Source: Betaproteobacteria bacterium Ga0077526 (GTDB lineage: Bacteria > Pseudomonadota > Gammaproteobacteria > Burkholderiales > Ga0077523). From it: DNA of 64,000 nt. The position numbers and the translations under genes are program-made. Of this stretch, positions 17,214 through 25,504 are shown in pieces. The notes beneath the pieces are model-generated. The model saw only the letters and a list, made by a program, of their open reading frames with translations. It was not told where the DNA came from and made no database searches. How positions within the stretch are numbered: the stretch's first letter is position 1; each line of letters opens with the position of its first letter. Location of the stretch: contig LNDV01000015.1 in assembly GCA_001464765.1 (NCBI GenBank), forward strand, positions 62,001 through 126,000, in the 5' to 3' direction.

Positions 17214-18014
17214 TCAGGACAGGGAGCGTTCCGCGGCGAACACGTAGCTGTCCATGCCGATCACGCCGAAGGTGACACCGCCGTGCAGGCGGGTGTGGCG
17301 TTCCGCGCTTGCTGCGGCACCCAGCGCGACGAACAGCGGCACGAAGTGGTCCTCGGTCGGGTGCGCGCGCTCGGCATGGGGCGCCTGGGCGCGGTAGTCG
17401 CGCAGCGTCGCGTAGTCGTGGGTCTCGATCCGGTCGGCGACCCACTCGCGGAATTCCTTCACGTAGGGCGCCTCGCCGGAATCCTCGGGCAGGGAGCGGA
17501 ACTCGCGCAGATTGTGCGTGACGCTGCCGGAACCGAGGATGAGGATGCCTTCGTCGCACAGGGGCGCCAGCGCCTGCCCGAGCTTCCAGTGATGGGCGGG
17601 GCCGAGGGCCGTCTGGATCGACAGCTGCGTGACCGGGATGTCCGCGTCGGGATACAGATGCATCAGCGGGACCCACGCGCCGTGGTCGAGGCCCTGCTGG
17701 GCGTCCATCTCGGTGGAAATGCCCGCGCCGGCCAGAAGCTCCCGGGTGCGCATGGCAACGAAAGTCGCACGCGGGGCGGGATAACGCAGCCGGTACAGCG
17801 GCTCGGGAAAGCCGTAGAAGTCGTGGATCGTATGCGGTTGCTCGGCCATGCCGACGGTCGGCCGGTCGGTCTCCCAGTGGGCGGACACCACCAGGATGCC
17901 CAGCGGCCGCGGGATCTCCCGCCCCACGCGCTTCAGGCGCGCGCCGGCCAGCCCGGGATCGAGTGCAAACGTGGGCGCGCCGTGGGAAACGAACAGCGTG
18001 GGCAGGGCGGGCAT
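17214..18014 (-). CDS. ygiD: 4,5-DOPA dioxygenase extradiol-like protein (LigB superfamily)
   Basis: The product has 266 residues from the ATG at 18014, which has GGAG five bases upstream; a GTG at 18029 is the alternative. It belongs to the class III extradiol dioxygenase group with YgiD and plant DOPA dioxygenase. These open the aromatic ring of catechols such as L-DOPA. Metal-ligand histidines are likely those in VSHGAP, SAHWE and GSVTHNL, with LDHGAWVPL as the active-site loop. E. coli YgiD binds zinc, and its natural substrate is unclear, so the reaction here is a family-level call. It ends 7 bases from the convergent MaoC gene. Confidence 0.88.
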   Translation of the reverse strand: MPALPTLFVSHGAPTFALDPGLAGARLKRVGREIPRPLGILVVSAHWETDRPTVGMAEQPHTIHDFYGFPEPLYRLRYPAPRATFVAMRTRELLAGAGISTEMDAQQGLDHGAWVPLMHLYPDADIPVTQLSIQTALGPAHHWKLGQALAPLCDEGILILGSGSVTHNLREFRSLPEDSGEAPYVKEFREWVADRIETHDYATLRDYRAQAPHAERAHPTEDHFVPLFVALGAAASAERHTRLHGGVTFGVIGMDSYVFAAERSLS

Positions 18015-18191
18015 GGAAGCTCCGGACACGGCTTGGGCAGAGCCCGGGCAGATGGCATTGCTGCACCATCGGATCGGGCTCGCCCGCGGATTGGATCACA
18101 TCCGCGCCCGCTCCGGGAGTGGCAGGAGCGCGGGCCTTTGCGGGATACTCGCGCCTGTCTTCACCGACCGGGGCGCTCGCCGCCCGCTGCC

Positions 18192-18626
18192 ATGGCCCGT
18201 TCCGACTTCCGTTTTGCGCATCCCCTCCGGGTCCGGTGGGCCGAGGTGGACAAGCAGGGCATCGTCTTCAACGGGCACTACCTTTTGTACTTCGATGTCG
18301 GCATCACCGAGTACTGGCGCGCCACCGGCTTCCCGTATCCGCAGGGTCTTCTCGACCAGGGAAGCGATCTCTACGTAGTGAAGTCCACGGTGGAGTACCA
18401 CCGTTCGGCCGAGTACGACGACGAACTGGAGGTGTGCGTGCGCGTGGCCCGCATCGGGCGCTCCAGCATGAACTTCGCGATCGAGATCCATCGCGACGCG
18501 GATCATCTGGTGAGCGGCGAGGTGATCTACGTGAACGCAGACCCCGCGACGCGAACATCGGCACCGGTGCCGGCCGCGTTGCGTGAGCGCATCGCTGCGC
18601 TCGAAGGGCGGGACCCCTCGCAATAG
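18192..18626 (+). CDS. YbgC/4-hydroxybenzoyl-CoA-type hot-dog thioesterase
   Basis: The 144-residue cytoplasmic enzyme starts FRFAHPLRVRWAEVDKQGIV. In this family the Asp of the R-x-x-(x)-x-D-x-x-G-(I/V)-V motif (Asp20) is catalytic. The helix then reads HYLLYFDVGITEYW. The second half has YHRSAEYDDELEV and SSMNFAIEI, the usual strands. It hydrolyses acyl-CoA thioesters; YbgC prefers short or branched chains and associates with the Tol-Pal system, but no tol gene is nearby, so the substrate is open. A 162-base gap to the acyl-CoA dehydrogenase contains a CCGGCGT-C-ACGCCGG palindrome. Confidence 0.88.
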   Translation: MARSDFRFAHPLRVRWAEVDKQGIVFNGHYLLYFDVGITEYWRATGFPYPQGLLDQGSDLYVVKSTVEYHRSAEYDDELEVCVRVARIGRSSMNFAIEIHRDADHLVSGEVIYVNADPATRTSAPVPAALRERIAALEGRDPSQ

Positions 18627-18788
18627 TGCCTCGACACGGTGTGCCCCGGCCCAAGGGCGCCGGTGGCATACTTTTGCGCCTGCTCAATTCCGGGGTCGGG
18701 GAGAGCGGGCATATTCACGGAAGCCCGGCGTCACGCCGGCATTGTCGGCGCCGCGCCAGTGGCAGCGTCCATCTCACAGGGAAACACC

Positions 18789-20009
18789 ATGGATTTCGAG
18801 TTTTCACCGAAGGTGAAGGATCTCCAGTCGCGGCTCTCCGCGTTCATGGACGAGCACATCTACCCGAACGAGCAGCGTTTCTTCGAAGAGATCGAGGCGA
18901 ACCGCCGGGCGGGCAACGCATGGGTCCCCACGAAGATCATCGAGGAGCTCAAGCAGAAGTCCCGTGCCGTCGGGCTGTGGAACCTGTGGCGCCCCGTGGA
19001 TCATGGCGGCCAGCTCACGAACCTGGAATACGCCCCCCTGTGCGAGATCATGGGGCGCGCCAGCTTCTCGCCCGAGGTCTTCAACTGCTCCGCGCCAGAC
19101 ACGGGCAACATGGAAGTGCTGATCCGCTACGGCACTCCCGAGCAGCAGAAGCAGTGGCTTGAGCCGCTGCTGGACGGAAAGATCCGCTCGGCCTTCCTCA
19201 TGACCGAACCGGAAGTCGCGTCGTCCGATGCGACGAACATCCAGTGCAGCATCCGCCGCGAGGGCAACGAATACGTGGTGAACGGCCGCAAGTGGTGGTC
19301 GTCCGGCGCGGGCGATCCGCGCTGCAAGATCAACATCGTGATGGGCAAGACCGATCCGGACAACGCGGACCGCCACAAGCAGCAGTCGATGATCCTCGTG
19401 CCCTCGGATGCTAAGGGCTACAAGGTGCTGCGCCACCTGAGCGTGTTCGGCTACGACGACGCGCCGCACGGCCACATGGAAGTCGAACTGGACAACGTTC
19501 GCGTGCCGGTCACCAACATGCTGCTGGGCGAGGGTCGCGGGTTCGAGATCGCGCAGGGCCGCCTCGGGCCGGGCCGCATCCACCACTGCATGCGCATCAT
19601 CGGTCAGGCCGAACGGGCCCTGGAACTGATGTGCAAGCGTCTGTCGAGCCGGGTCGCCTTCGGCAAGCCGGTGTCCGAGCAGAGCGTGTGGCACGAGCGC
19701 ATCGCCGAGTCGCGCTGCATGATCGACCAGGCCCGACTGCTCACGCTCAAGGCCGCGTCCATGATGGATACGGTCGGCAACAAGGCGGCCCGCGCCGAGA
19801 TCGCCATGATCAAGATCGTCGCACCGAACATGGCCCAGCAGATCATCGACTGGGCGATCCAGGCCCACGGCGGCGGCGGGGTGTCCGACGTGTTCCCGCT
19901 AGCCTGGATGTACTCCTGGAACCGGACGCTGCGCCTCGCGGACGGCCCGGACGAAGTCCACCGCAACCAGCTTGCCAAGTTCGAACTGCGCAAGCACCAG
20001 CATCGCTGA
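18789..20009 (+). CDS. Acyl-CoA dehydrogenase (ACAD10/11-like)
   Basis: This 406-residue FAD enzyme introduces a 2,3-double bond into acyl-CoA and passes electrons to ETF. The N-terminal helical domain ends near [20 protein letters not shown]. The central domain has [16 protein letters not shown], which binds FAD and substrate, and GRKWWSSGA. The C-terminal helical domain has [17 protein letters not shown] and ends [15 protein letters not shown] and [16 protein letters not shown], typical for the ACAD10/11-like subfamily. These act on long or branched, including 4-hydroxy, acyl-CoAs in the few characterised cases. It probably joins the nearby MaoC hydratase and thioesterase in acyl-CoA metabolism. 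Confidence 0.92.
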   Translation: MDFEFSPKVKDLQSRLSAFMDEHIYPNEQRFFEEIEANRRAGNAWVPTKIIEELKQKSRAVGLWNLWRPVDHGGQLTNLEYAPLCEIMGRASFSPEVFNCSAPDTGNMEVLIRYGTPEQQKQWLEPLLDGKIRSAFLMTEPEVASSDATNIQCSIRREGNEYVVNGRKWWSSGAGDPRCKINIVMGKTDPDNADRHKQQSMILVPSDAKGYKVLRHLSVFGYDDAPHGHMEVELDNVRVPVTNMLLGEGRGFEIAQGRLGPGRIHHCMRIIGQAERALELMCKRLSSRVAFGKPVSEQSVWHERIAESRCMIDQARLLTLKAASMMDTVGNKAARAEIAMIKIVAPNMAQQIIDWAIQAHGGGGVSDVFPLAWMYSWNRTLRLADGPDEVHRNQLAKFELRKHQHR

Positions 20010-20365
20010 GCCCGGCAGATCGCGCCGACCCGGGAATTCCCTGCACCCTGCGCGATATGCCGGGTGGCGGGGGATTCCCCCGGATCCGGACGCTTTCCGC
20101 GCCATTGCTGCGACGCAACAAACCTGCAAGTCGATGATTGCCCGAGGGATCGCCGAAGGCCTCGCACGATTCCTGCCACGGCGTTGAGGTCGCCTCGCTG
20201 TATCCGAGAAAATATAAAGCAGATCAATACGTTCAGGGCTCGACGAATCGTCTGTACAACGGTTGAAAGCGTCTATGGCTTCGTGTAACGTCCCGCCGTC
20301 TTGCAGTATGTAGGACGGCGTAGTCAATTAACCTCACGTTTCCGACCGAAAGGGGGAGTTCTGTA
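20010..20365 (+). promoter_or_regulatory. Leader and probable promoter region of the iorAB-like operon
   Basis: This 356-base gene-free stretch is more AT-rich at its 3' end than its surroundings. TTGAAA (20263-20268) with a weak TAACGT (20286-20291) 17 bases downstream is a possible promoter. A perfect 7-base inverted repeat, CGCCGTC (20294-20300) and GACGGCG (20314-20320) with a 13-base loop, lies just downstream and could be an operator or leader hairpin. A strong Shine-Dalgarno (AGGGGGAG, 20351-20358) precedes the ATG by 7 bases. The first 200 bases show nothing I can name. Confidence 0.4.
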
Positions 20366-20812
20366 ATGAATATCTCTTTTAATCTGAACGGGAAACAAGC
20401 GAGCGTGGATGTCGCACCCGACACTCCGCTCCTTTGGGTCCTGCGCGACACCCTGGGCATGACCGGCACCAAGTTCGGTTGCGGCAAGGCGCTTTGCGGT
20501 GCCTGTACCGTGCACCTGAACGGCATGGCCGTTCGTTCCTGCCAGACTTCTGCGGGCTCCGTTGCCGGCCAGAAAGTGACGACCATCGAAGGCCTCGCGG
20601 CCACGCACCCGGTCAAGAAGGCCTGGGTTGCCCTCGATGTTCCCCAGTGCGGTTACTGCCAGCCCGGCCAGATGATGCAGGCGGCCGCGCTGCTCGCGAA
20701 CAACAAGCGCCCCTCCGACGCCGACATCGACGCCTGGATGTCCGGCAACATCTGCCGTTGCGGTACGTACCCCCGCATCCGCGCCGCCATCAAGTCGGCC
20801 GCGAAGGCTTAA
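20366..20812 (+). CDS. iorA: 2Fe-2S subunit of an isoquinoline 1-oxidoreductase-like molybdenum hydroxylase
   Basis: The 148-residue protein has the two-domain layout of xanthine-oxidase-family small subunits. A plant-type ferredoxin domain has Cys39, Cys44, Cys47 and Cys59 ([12 protein letters not shown] ... SCQ). An all-helical 2Fe-2S domain has Cys95, Cys98, Cys130 and Cys132 (CGYCQPGQ ... [10 protein letters not shown]). It carries electrons from the molybdenum site in the large subunit to an acceptor, probably a cytochrome. It has no signal peptide and is probably carried through the Tat pathway by its partner. The large-subunit gene begins 17 bases downstream. Confidence 0.93.
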   Translation: MNISFNLNGKQASVDVAPDTPLLWVLRDTLGMTGTKFGCGKALCGACTVHLNGMAVRSCQTSAGSVAGQKVTTIEGLAATHPVKKAWVALDVPQCGYCQPGQMMQAAALLANNKRPSDADIDAWMSGNICRCGTYPRIRAAIKSAAKA

Positions 20813-20829
20813 TCGAGGAGGCAGAGACC

Positions 20830-23040
20830 ATGGAACACACCAACATGCCAGCTCGTCGTGATTTCCTGAAGGGCTCCGCTGCAGTCGGCGGTGGCCTCGC
20901 GCTCGGTTTCTACCTGCCGGGTGCTTCGAAGGTTGCCGAGGCGCAAGCCGCCACCCACCAGCCTAACGCCTGGGTGAAGATCGGTACCGACAACTCCATC
21001 ACCGTGATGTGCGCCCGTTCCGAAATGGGCCAGGACGTCTACACGTCCCTCGCCATGCTCATCGCGGAAGAACTCGAAGTCGACGTGAACAAGATCAAGG
21101 TCGAGTTCGCGCCGCCCGCCGAGGTCTACATCAACGCCCTGCTCGGCGGTCAGCTCACCGGTGGTTCGACCTCGGTGCGTGACGCCTGGGAAAAGCTGCG
21201 CAAGGCCGGTGCCTCCGCCCGCATGATGCTCGTCGGTGCCGCTGCCCAGCAGTGGGGCGTCGATGCCGGCCAGTGCAAGGCCGCCGGTGGTTCGATCACC
21301 GGCCCCGGCGGAAAGAAGGCCACCTACGGTCAGGTCGCCGAAGCCGCTTCCAAGATGGAAGTGCCGAAGGACGTTCCCCTGAAGCCCGTTTCCGAGTTCA
21401 AGCAAGTCGGTAACAAGGCCCAGAAGCGCCTCGACACGCCCGCCAAGGTTGCCGGTACCGCCACGTTCGGTATCGACGTGCGCGTGCCCAACATGCTGTA
21501 CGCCGCTGTGGCCATGCCCCCCATGATCGGTGGCAAGGTTGGCAGCTTCGACGACTCCCGCGCCAAGAACATGCCCGGCGTGAAGGCCGTCGTCCAGTAC
21601 AGCCGTGGTGTCGCCGTCGTGGCCGATTCCTACTGGCAGGCCAAGAAGGCCAAGGACCTCCTCCAGATCACCTGGGACGAAGGCCCGAACGCCAACAACG
21701 ACATGGGCAAGGTGTGGGCCGGCATCAAGGAAGCCTCGAGCCAGCCCGGTGCCGTCTTCCGTGAAGCCGGCGATGCCGGCAGCGCGATGAAGGGTGCCGC
21801 CAAGGTCTACGAAGCGACCTACATCCTCCCGTTCCTGTCGCACTCCCCGATGGAGCCGATGAACACGGTGGCCGACGTTCGTGCCGATGGCGCGACGATC
21901 ATCACCCCGACCCAGTTCCAGCAGCTGGTGCCGTTCGTCGTGGCCGGTGCCACGGGCCTCAAGCCCGAGCAGGTCAATGTGATCACCACCTTCCTGGGTG
22001 GCGGTTTCGGTCGTCGCGTGGAAGTGGACTACACCATCGACGCCGCCGAAATCTCCAAGGCTGTCGGCGCCCCGGTCAAGATGGTCTGGAGCCGTGAAGA
22101 CGACCTCACGCACGACTCCTACCGTCCGGGTGGCATGTACACGGCCCGCATGGGCGTGGACGCAGCCGGCAAGCCGGTGGCCTACACGTACCACGGCACG
22201 AGCCCTTCGATTTCCTCGCGTCTGTTCCCGAGCATCGTCAAGGACGGTATCGATCCGTTCGCGCTCGAGGCGATCGACAACTACCCGTATGCCGTGCCGA
22301 ACCACACGCTGACCTATCAGATGCACGATACGGGCATCACCGTGGGCTACTGGCGTGGTGTGTCCCACAACCTGAACTGCTACGTGGTGGAAGGCTTCAT
22401 GGATGAAGTCGCCCACGCGGTTGGCAAGGACCCGATCCAGTACCGCATCGACAACCTCGAGTACCAGGGTGAGAAGCACAAGTGGTCGGGTCTGTCTGCT
22501 GGCATCGCAGTCGGTGGCCGGATGAAGACGGTCCTCGAGCAGGTGCGTGCCAAGTCGGGCTGGGGCAAGAAGCTGCCGGAAGGCCGTGGCATGGGCGTGG
22601 CCGTGATGGAAGGCTACAACACCGTGATGGCTGCGGTGGTCGAGTTGTCGGTCACGAAGAACTACGACGTGATCGTCGACAAGGTCACCTACGTGGTCGA
22701 CGCGGGCCCGGTCATTCACCCCGACCAGGGTGTTGCGCAGATGGAAAGCTGCACGATCTTCGGTCTGTCGGCGTGCTTGTTCGGCGAGATCACGATCAAG
22801 AACGGTGGCGTCGAGCAGATGAACTTCGACCAGTACCGAGTCGTGCGCATGAACGAAGCGCCGAAGTCCATCGACATCAGCTGGATCGCGGCCGCCAAGG
22901 ACCAGCCCCCGGGCGGTCTGGGCGAGCCCGCCACTGCTGTCGTGCAGGCTGCTGTCGGTAACGCCATCTTCGCCGCCACGGGCATCCGTGTTCGTCGTAT
23001 GCCGTTCACGCCGGAAAACATCAAGGGCGCAATGGCCTGA
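20830..23040 (+). CDS. iorB: Molybdopterin-binding subunit of an IorB-like hydroxylase, Tat-exported
   Basis: The 736-residue large subunit hydroxylates an N-heterocycle or aldehyde-type substrate at the molybdenum cofactor. A twin-arginine signal (ARRDFLKGSA, Arg9-Arg10, then a hydrophobic stretch and AEAQA) directs the folded complex to the periplasm. The molybdopterin motifs include GGGFGRRVEVDY and the C-terminal GGLGEPA, in which Glu699 is the probable catalytic base. In IorAB-type enzymes the FAD subunit is absent, as here, and electrons go to a cytochrome. GAGGAGG precedes the ATG. The true substrate is unknown; isoquinoline is only the type example. A double-hairpin terminator follows. 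Confidence 0.92.
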   Translation: MEHTNMPARRDFLKGSAAVGGGLALGFYLPGASKVAEAQAATHQPNAWVKIGTDNSITVMCARSEMGQDVYTSLAMLIAEELEVDVNKIKVEFAPPAEVYINALLGGQLTGGSTSVRDAWEKLRKAGASARMMLVGAAAQQWGVDAGQCKAAGGSITGPGGKKATYGQVAEAASKMEVPKDVPLKPVSEFKQVGNKAQKRLDTPAKVAGTATFGIDVRVPNMLYAAVAMPPMIGGKVGSFDDSRAKNMPGVKAVVQYSRGVAVVADSYWQAKKAKDLLQITWDEGPNANNDMGKVWAGIKEASSQPGAVFREAGDAGSAMKGAAKVYEATYILPFLSHSPMEPMNTVADVRADGATIITPTQFQQLVPFVVAGATGLKPEQVNVITTFLGGGFGRRVEVDYTIDAAEISKAVGAPVKMVWSREDDLTHDSYRPGGMYTARMGVDAAGKPVAYTYHGTSPSISSRLFPSIVKDGIDPFALEAIDNYPYAVPNHTLTYQMHDTGITVGYWRGVSHNLNCYVVEGFMDEVAHAVGKDPIQYRIDNLEYQGEKHKWSGLSAGIAVGGRMKTVLEQVRAKSGWGKKLPEGRGMGVAVMEGYNTVMAAVVELSVTKNYDVIVDKVTYVVDAGPVIHPDQGVAQMESCTIFGLSACLFGEITIKNGGVEQMNFDQYRVVRMNEAPKSIDISWIAAAKDQPPGGLGEPATAVVQAAVGNAIFAATGIRVRRMPFTPENIKGAMA

Positions 23041-23052
23041 TGATGTTTCGGC

Positions 23053-23075
23053 CCGGCGTGTAGGTTTCACGCCGG
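23053..23075 (+). other. Perfect 8-bp hairpin downstream of iorB
   Basis: CCGGCGTG (23053-23060) and CACGCCGG (23068-23075) are perfect complements with a 7-base loop, 12 bases after the iorB stop. It could stabilise the 3' end of the message or act with the terminator that follows. No T tract follows it directly. Confidence 0.55.
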
Positions 23076-23093
23076 CGACCTGGTAGGCAAGTC

Positions 23094-23148
23094 AACCGGC
23101 CTTTTCGATTCCACCCTCGGGTGGGGTCGTTGAGGCCGGTTTCTTTTT
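23094..23148 (+). terminator. Rho-independent terminator of the iorAB-like operon
   Basis: A 9-bp outer stem, AACCGGCCT (23094-23102) with AGGCCGGTT (23133-23141), encloses a second hairpin, CCACCC with GGGTGG, around 23111-23124. The outer stem is followed by TTTCTTTTT. This is the clearest intrinsic terminator in the window. The remaining 290 bases up to the xdhC-like start at 23442 contain no gene or signal I can support, although a promoter for xdhC must lie there if it is not read through. Confidence 0.88.
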
Positions 23149-23441
23149 CAGGCATCCTCCGTGATCGGGGGAGTGGCCCAGCGTGAAGTCGAACCCGGCC
23201 TGCGCGGCGATTGCCGCATGGTTGCGCCCGAATGGTTGCGGGGCTGAACCAACGGCGCCATCGTCTCTCCCAGCAGTTTCCGGGAAGGTTTTGTTCGCTG
23301 CGCGGGCAATCTTTGCGCCGTTCGTTGTATCCCGGGAGAATGTTCGCTCTTTCCTGCGCTGCCCCGCCGGGCACCAGCAGGAGGAGCCGGAGGCACCGGT
23401 CGTCGCGCTTCGGTGCGCGTTGGCCACGCATGGATGGAAAC

Positions 23442-24443
23442 ATGGATAGCGTCGATCTGCAGGTCCTGAAGAGCGCAGCCGCCTGGCTGGAGGAAGGCCA
23501 CCGCGTGGTGCTCGCCACGGTCACGGAAACATGGGGGTCTTCCCCTCGCCCGCCTGGCGCCATGCTCGCGGTCCGGGGCGACGGCCTCGTGGCCGGTTCG
23601 GTCTCTGGCGGCTGTGTGGAGGACGACCTCATCGACAAGGTCCGCGCCTGTTCCCTCGCGGCCGACAAACCGGAAGCAACCATTTACGGCATCAGCAAGG
23701 AAGACGCGCAGCGCTTTGGTCTGCCCTGTGGCGGACGGTTGCAACTGGTCCTCGAACCCGTCAAGGACAAGGCGACCGTCACGGGCGTACTTGCAGGCAT
23801 CGATCGTCACGAACTCGTGGCGCGCCACCTGGATATGGGCACCGGCGCAGCCACGCTGCGTTCCGCATCGCGCAGCGACGTGCTCGCTTTCGACGGCAAT
23901 CAGCTCACCACCATTCACGGTCCGCGCTGGCGTCTGCTGATCATCGGCGCCGGCCAGCTCTCGAAGTACGTCGCGATGATGGCGCAGGCCCTCGACTACG
24001 AGGTGGTCGTTTGCGATCCGCGCGAGGAATACGCCGTCACCTGGGACGTCCCCGGCACGACACTGCTGCGGACGATGCCCGATGACGTGGTGGTCGAACT
24101 CGCCCTCGACAGCCACAGCGCCGTCGTTGCCGTGACTCACGATCCCAAGCTCGACGACCTCGCATTGCTGGAAGCGCTGAAGTCGCCGGCTTTCTACGTC
24201 GGCGCGCTCGGTTCGCGACTCAACACGCAGAAGCGTCGGGAGCGTCTCGCGCAATTCGATCTGTCGCAGAGCGAACTCGACCGCCTGCATGGGCCGGTCG
24301 GGCTGCGCATCGGCAGCAAGACCCCGCCCGAGATCGCCGTGGCGATCCTGGCGGAGATCACCGCCGTCCGCCATGAGGTGCCTCTCCTCACGGTCGGCAA
24401 CAAGGCCATGGACGCCGAGGCCACGCAGACCGTCTGCCGCTGA
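23442..24443 (+). CDS. xdhC: XdhC/CoxI-family molybdenum-cofactor chaperone
   Basis: The product is 333 residues from the ATG at 23442; an in-frame ATG at 23430 is equally possible. XdhC proteins bind Moco, help load its terminal sulfido ligand and deliver it to a molybdenum hydroxylase, which fits its place directly after the IorAB-like genes. The N-terminal XdhC_CoxI domain has the typical [29 protein letters not shown] and [13 protein letters not shown]. The C-terminal Rossmann-like domain has [22 protein letters not shown], the conserved [11 protein letters not shown] and [17 protein letters not shown] strong terminator separates it from iorAB, so it may be made separately. Another terminator follows. 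Confidence 0.92.
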   Translation: MDSVDLQVLKSAAAWLEEGHRVVLATVTETWGSSPRPPGAMLAVRGDGLVAGSVSGGCVEDDLIDKVRACSLAADKPEATIYGISKEDAQRFGLPCGGRLQLVLEPVKDKATVTGVLAGIDRHELVARHLDMGTGAATLRSASRSDVLAFDGNQLTTIHGPRWRLLIIGAGQLSKYVAMMAQALDYEVVVCDPREEYAVTWDVPGTTLLRTMPDDVVVELALDSHSAVVAVTHDPKLDDLALLEALKSPAFYVGALGSRLNTQKRRERLAQFDLSQSELDRLHGPVGLRIGSKTPPEIAVAILAEITAVRHEVPLLTVGNKAMDAEATQTVCR

Positions 24444-24477
24444 CCGGCGCGAGGCGCGCCCGCAGGATCGCCGTCAT

Positions 24478-24500
24478 CGCGGGAGCCTCGGGCTCCCGCG
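24478..24500 (+). terminator. GC-rich hairpin after xdhC
   Basis: CGCGGGAGCC (24478-24487) and GGCTCCCGCG (24491-24500) form a perfect 10-bp stem with a TCG loop, 34 bases after the xdhC stop. A short TCGTTT follows. It is a good intrinsic terminator candidate despite the weak T tract. Debris of a short-chain dehydrogenase gene begins about 45 bases later. Confidence 0.75.
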
Positions 24501-24544
24501 GTCGTTTCGATCACTCGCCACCTTCGATCCGGGCTGACCTGGGG

Positions 24545-24706
24545 ATGGACATCCCGGCGATCCGCGCGAAGTTCGCCACCAACTTCCCCCTCGGGCGGCT
24601 CTCCAGGCCCCTCGACATCGCCAATGCCGCGCTGTGGCTGGCGTCCGACGAAGCCGAGTTCATCACCGGCACCTGCATCGAAGTCGACGGCGGCCGCTGC
24701 GTCTGA
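24545..24706 (+). pseudogene. 3' remnant of a short-chain dehydrogenase/reductase gene
   Basis: About 53 codons end in a proper TGA at 24704-24706. They read as the C-terminal end of an SDR family oxidoreductase (Rossmann, FabG-like): [17 protein letters not shown], then [18 protein letters not shown], then [14 protein letters not shown]. In SDR proteins the phrase PLGR-x-x-x-P-x-D-(I/V)-A-x-A-x-x-(W/Y)-L-x-S-D-E-A-x-(F/Y)-(I/V)-T-G is the substrate-side helix and terminal strand. The roughly 200 residues that should precede it, with the TGxxxGIG and YxxxK motifs, are absent; the sequence upstream is the xdhC terminator. No ribosome site makes sense. The gene was deleted or fused out, leaving a relic. 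Confidence 0.85.
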
Positions 24707-25504
24707 ACCGGCGGTATCCATCCGGTCCGCCGCCGCGGGAAGATCCTCACAGAGGCTGCTCGTCTTCCCCGGGGGCGGTTCTCGGAATCTCCTTTGCAAA
24801 CGCGAGATTCGGGAGCAATTCCTTGCTTGTCCGCGTGGACAAACCTAACACTTTGGGGTAGTTTCAAACCATAAAATGAAGTGAGGGGAGACCATATCCA
24901 ACGGGGTCTTCCGCGGTTTCGCGGGCCCCGGCTCCTCACCGGCAAACAAGAATGCTCGGGCTTCCCGGTCTTCATCGGGAAAGTGCCGGGCGAGGGAAGA
25001 ATCATGGCGGTCGGCCTGTGCCGGCCGCGGGGCCCGTGTGACCGTTTCCCGGTTCGTCACGGCGTCCGTCCCTTGATTTGCTTCGCCAACCCGGCGCCCG
25101 GTGTATCACCGGGGACGGGCCAGGCGGGAGAGGCGCATGGAGTCCTGTTCGGCCACGCGGTCCGACGTAAGCACGCCGCACCAAGCGGCTGCTCGCCCTT
25201 GTCTGTCGGTCGATGTCGTGCGTCCTGCACCGTCATCGCATCGAACTCGCACGTCCGTCCCCGCCCCTGGACACCCTTCCGGCTCCGCTGTCGTGGTCCG
25301 TTACGGCCGCCAGCATGGGCCTCCTGTCCGCGCCCCCTGACCGGCCCCCGGTCGCCCTGCCCGCATCCATAAGACCTAACCGAGTGCGCCCCCTGCCGGC
25401 ATGAGCCGGCCCGAAGACCGTCCGAACCCTGGCCCGAACGCGACAACGGGGCCCGGCAGTGCCGACGGCGAGGCGCCACCAGACCCACAGAAGAGAGGCG
25501 ATCC
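24707..25504 (+). promoter_or_regulatory. About 800-bp gene-free leader upstream of the giant gene
   Basis: No convincing protein gene is present on either strand. A CATAAAAT box (24870-24877) near CTTTGGGG suggests a weak promoter. Downstream are several inverted repeats: a multi-stem segment at 24881-24994, CCCGGTG-TAT-CACCGGG (25097-25113) inside a longer CCGTCCC/GGGACGG pairing, and GCCGGC-ATGA-GCCGGC (25395-25410). The giant ORF has GAGAGG (25493-25498) six bases before its ATG at 25505. The long, structured leader would suit regulated translation of a very costly protein, but no known riboswitch class was recognised. Confidence 0.45.
24881..24994 (+). ncRNA. Candidate structured leader RNA
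   Basis: Two adjacent stem systems can be drawn. The first pairs GTGAGGGG (24881-24888) with CTCCTCAC (24932-24939), with one wobble, and encloses CGGGG/CCCCG (24902-24906 and 24926-24930) and CCGCG-GTTT-CGCGG (24911-24924). The second pairs CTCG/CGAG (24955-24958 and 24991-24994) around TTCCCG/CGGGAA (24962-24967 and 24976-24981). Similar pairings occur by chance in GC-rich DNA, so this is only a candidate. I could not match it to a known riboswitch; the c-di-GMP-I (GEMM) core is absent. Confidence 0.25.

Noticed and set aside
20809..23070. A 753-codon antisense frame over iorB
   Set aside because: Its composition is low-complexity (Gly, His, Asp, Val) and it mirrors a well-supported Tat-exported hydroxylase; a codon-bias artefact.
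24624..24848. A 74-codon frame upstream of the giant gene
   Set aside because: It is an out-of-frame shadow of the SDR relic, where the true frame shows clear SDR sequence.
24881..24994. Idea that the leader contains a cyclic-di-GMP (GEMM-I) riboswitch because of GGCAAAC at 24941-24947
   Set aside because: The matching GACGCAAAGCC core and the GGTAGC tetraloop-receptor part are not present.
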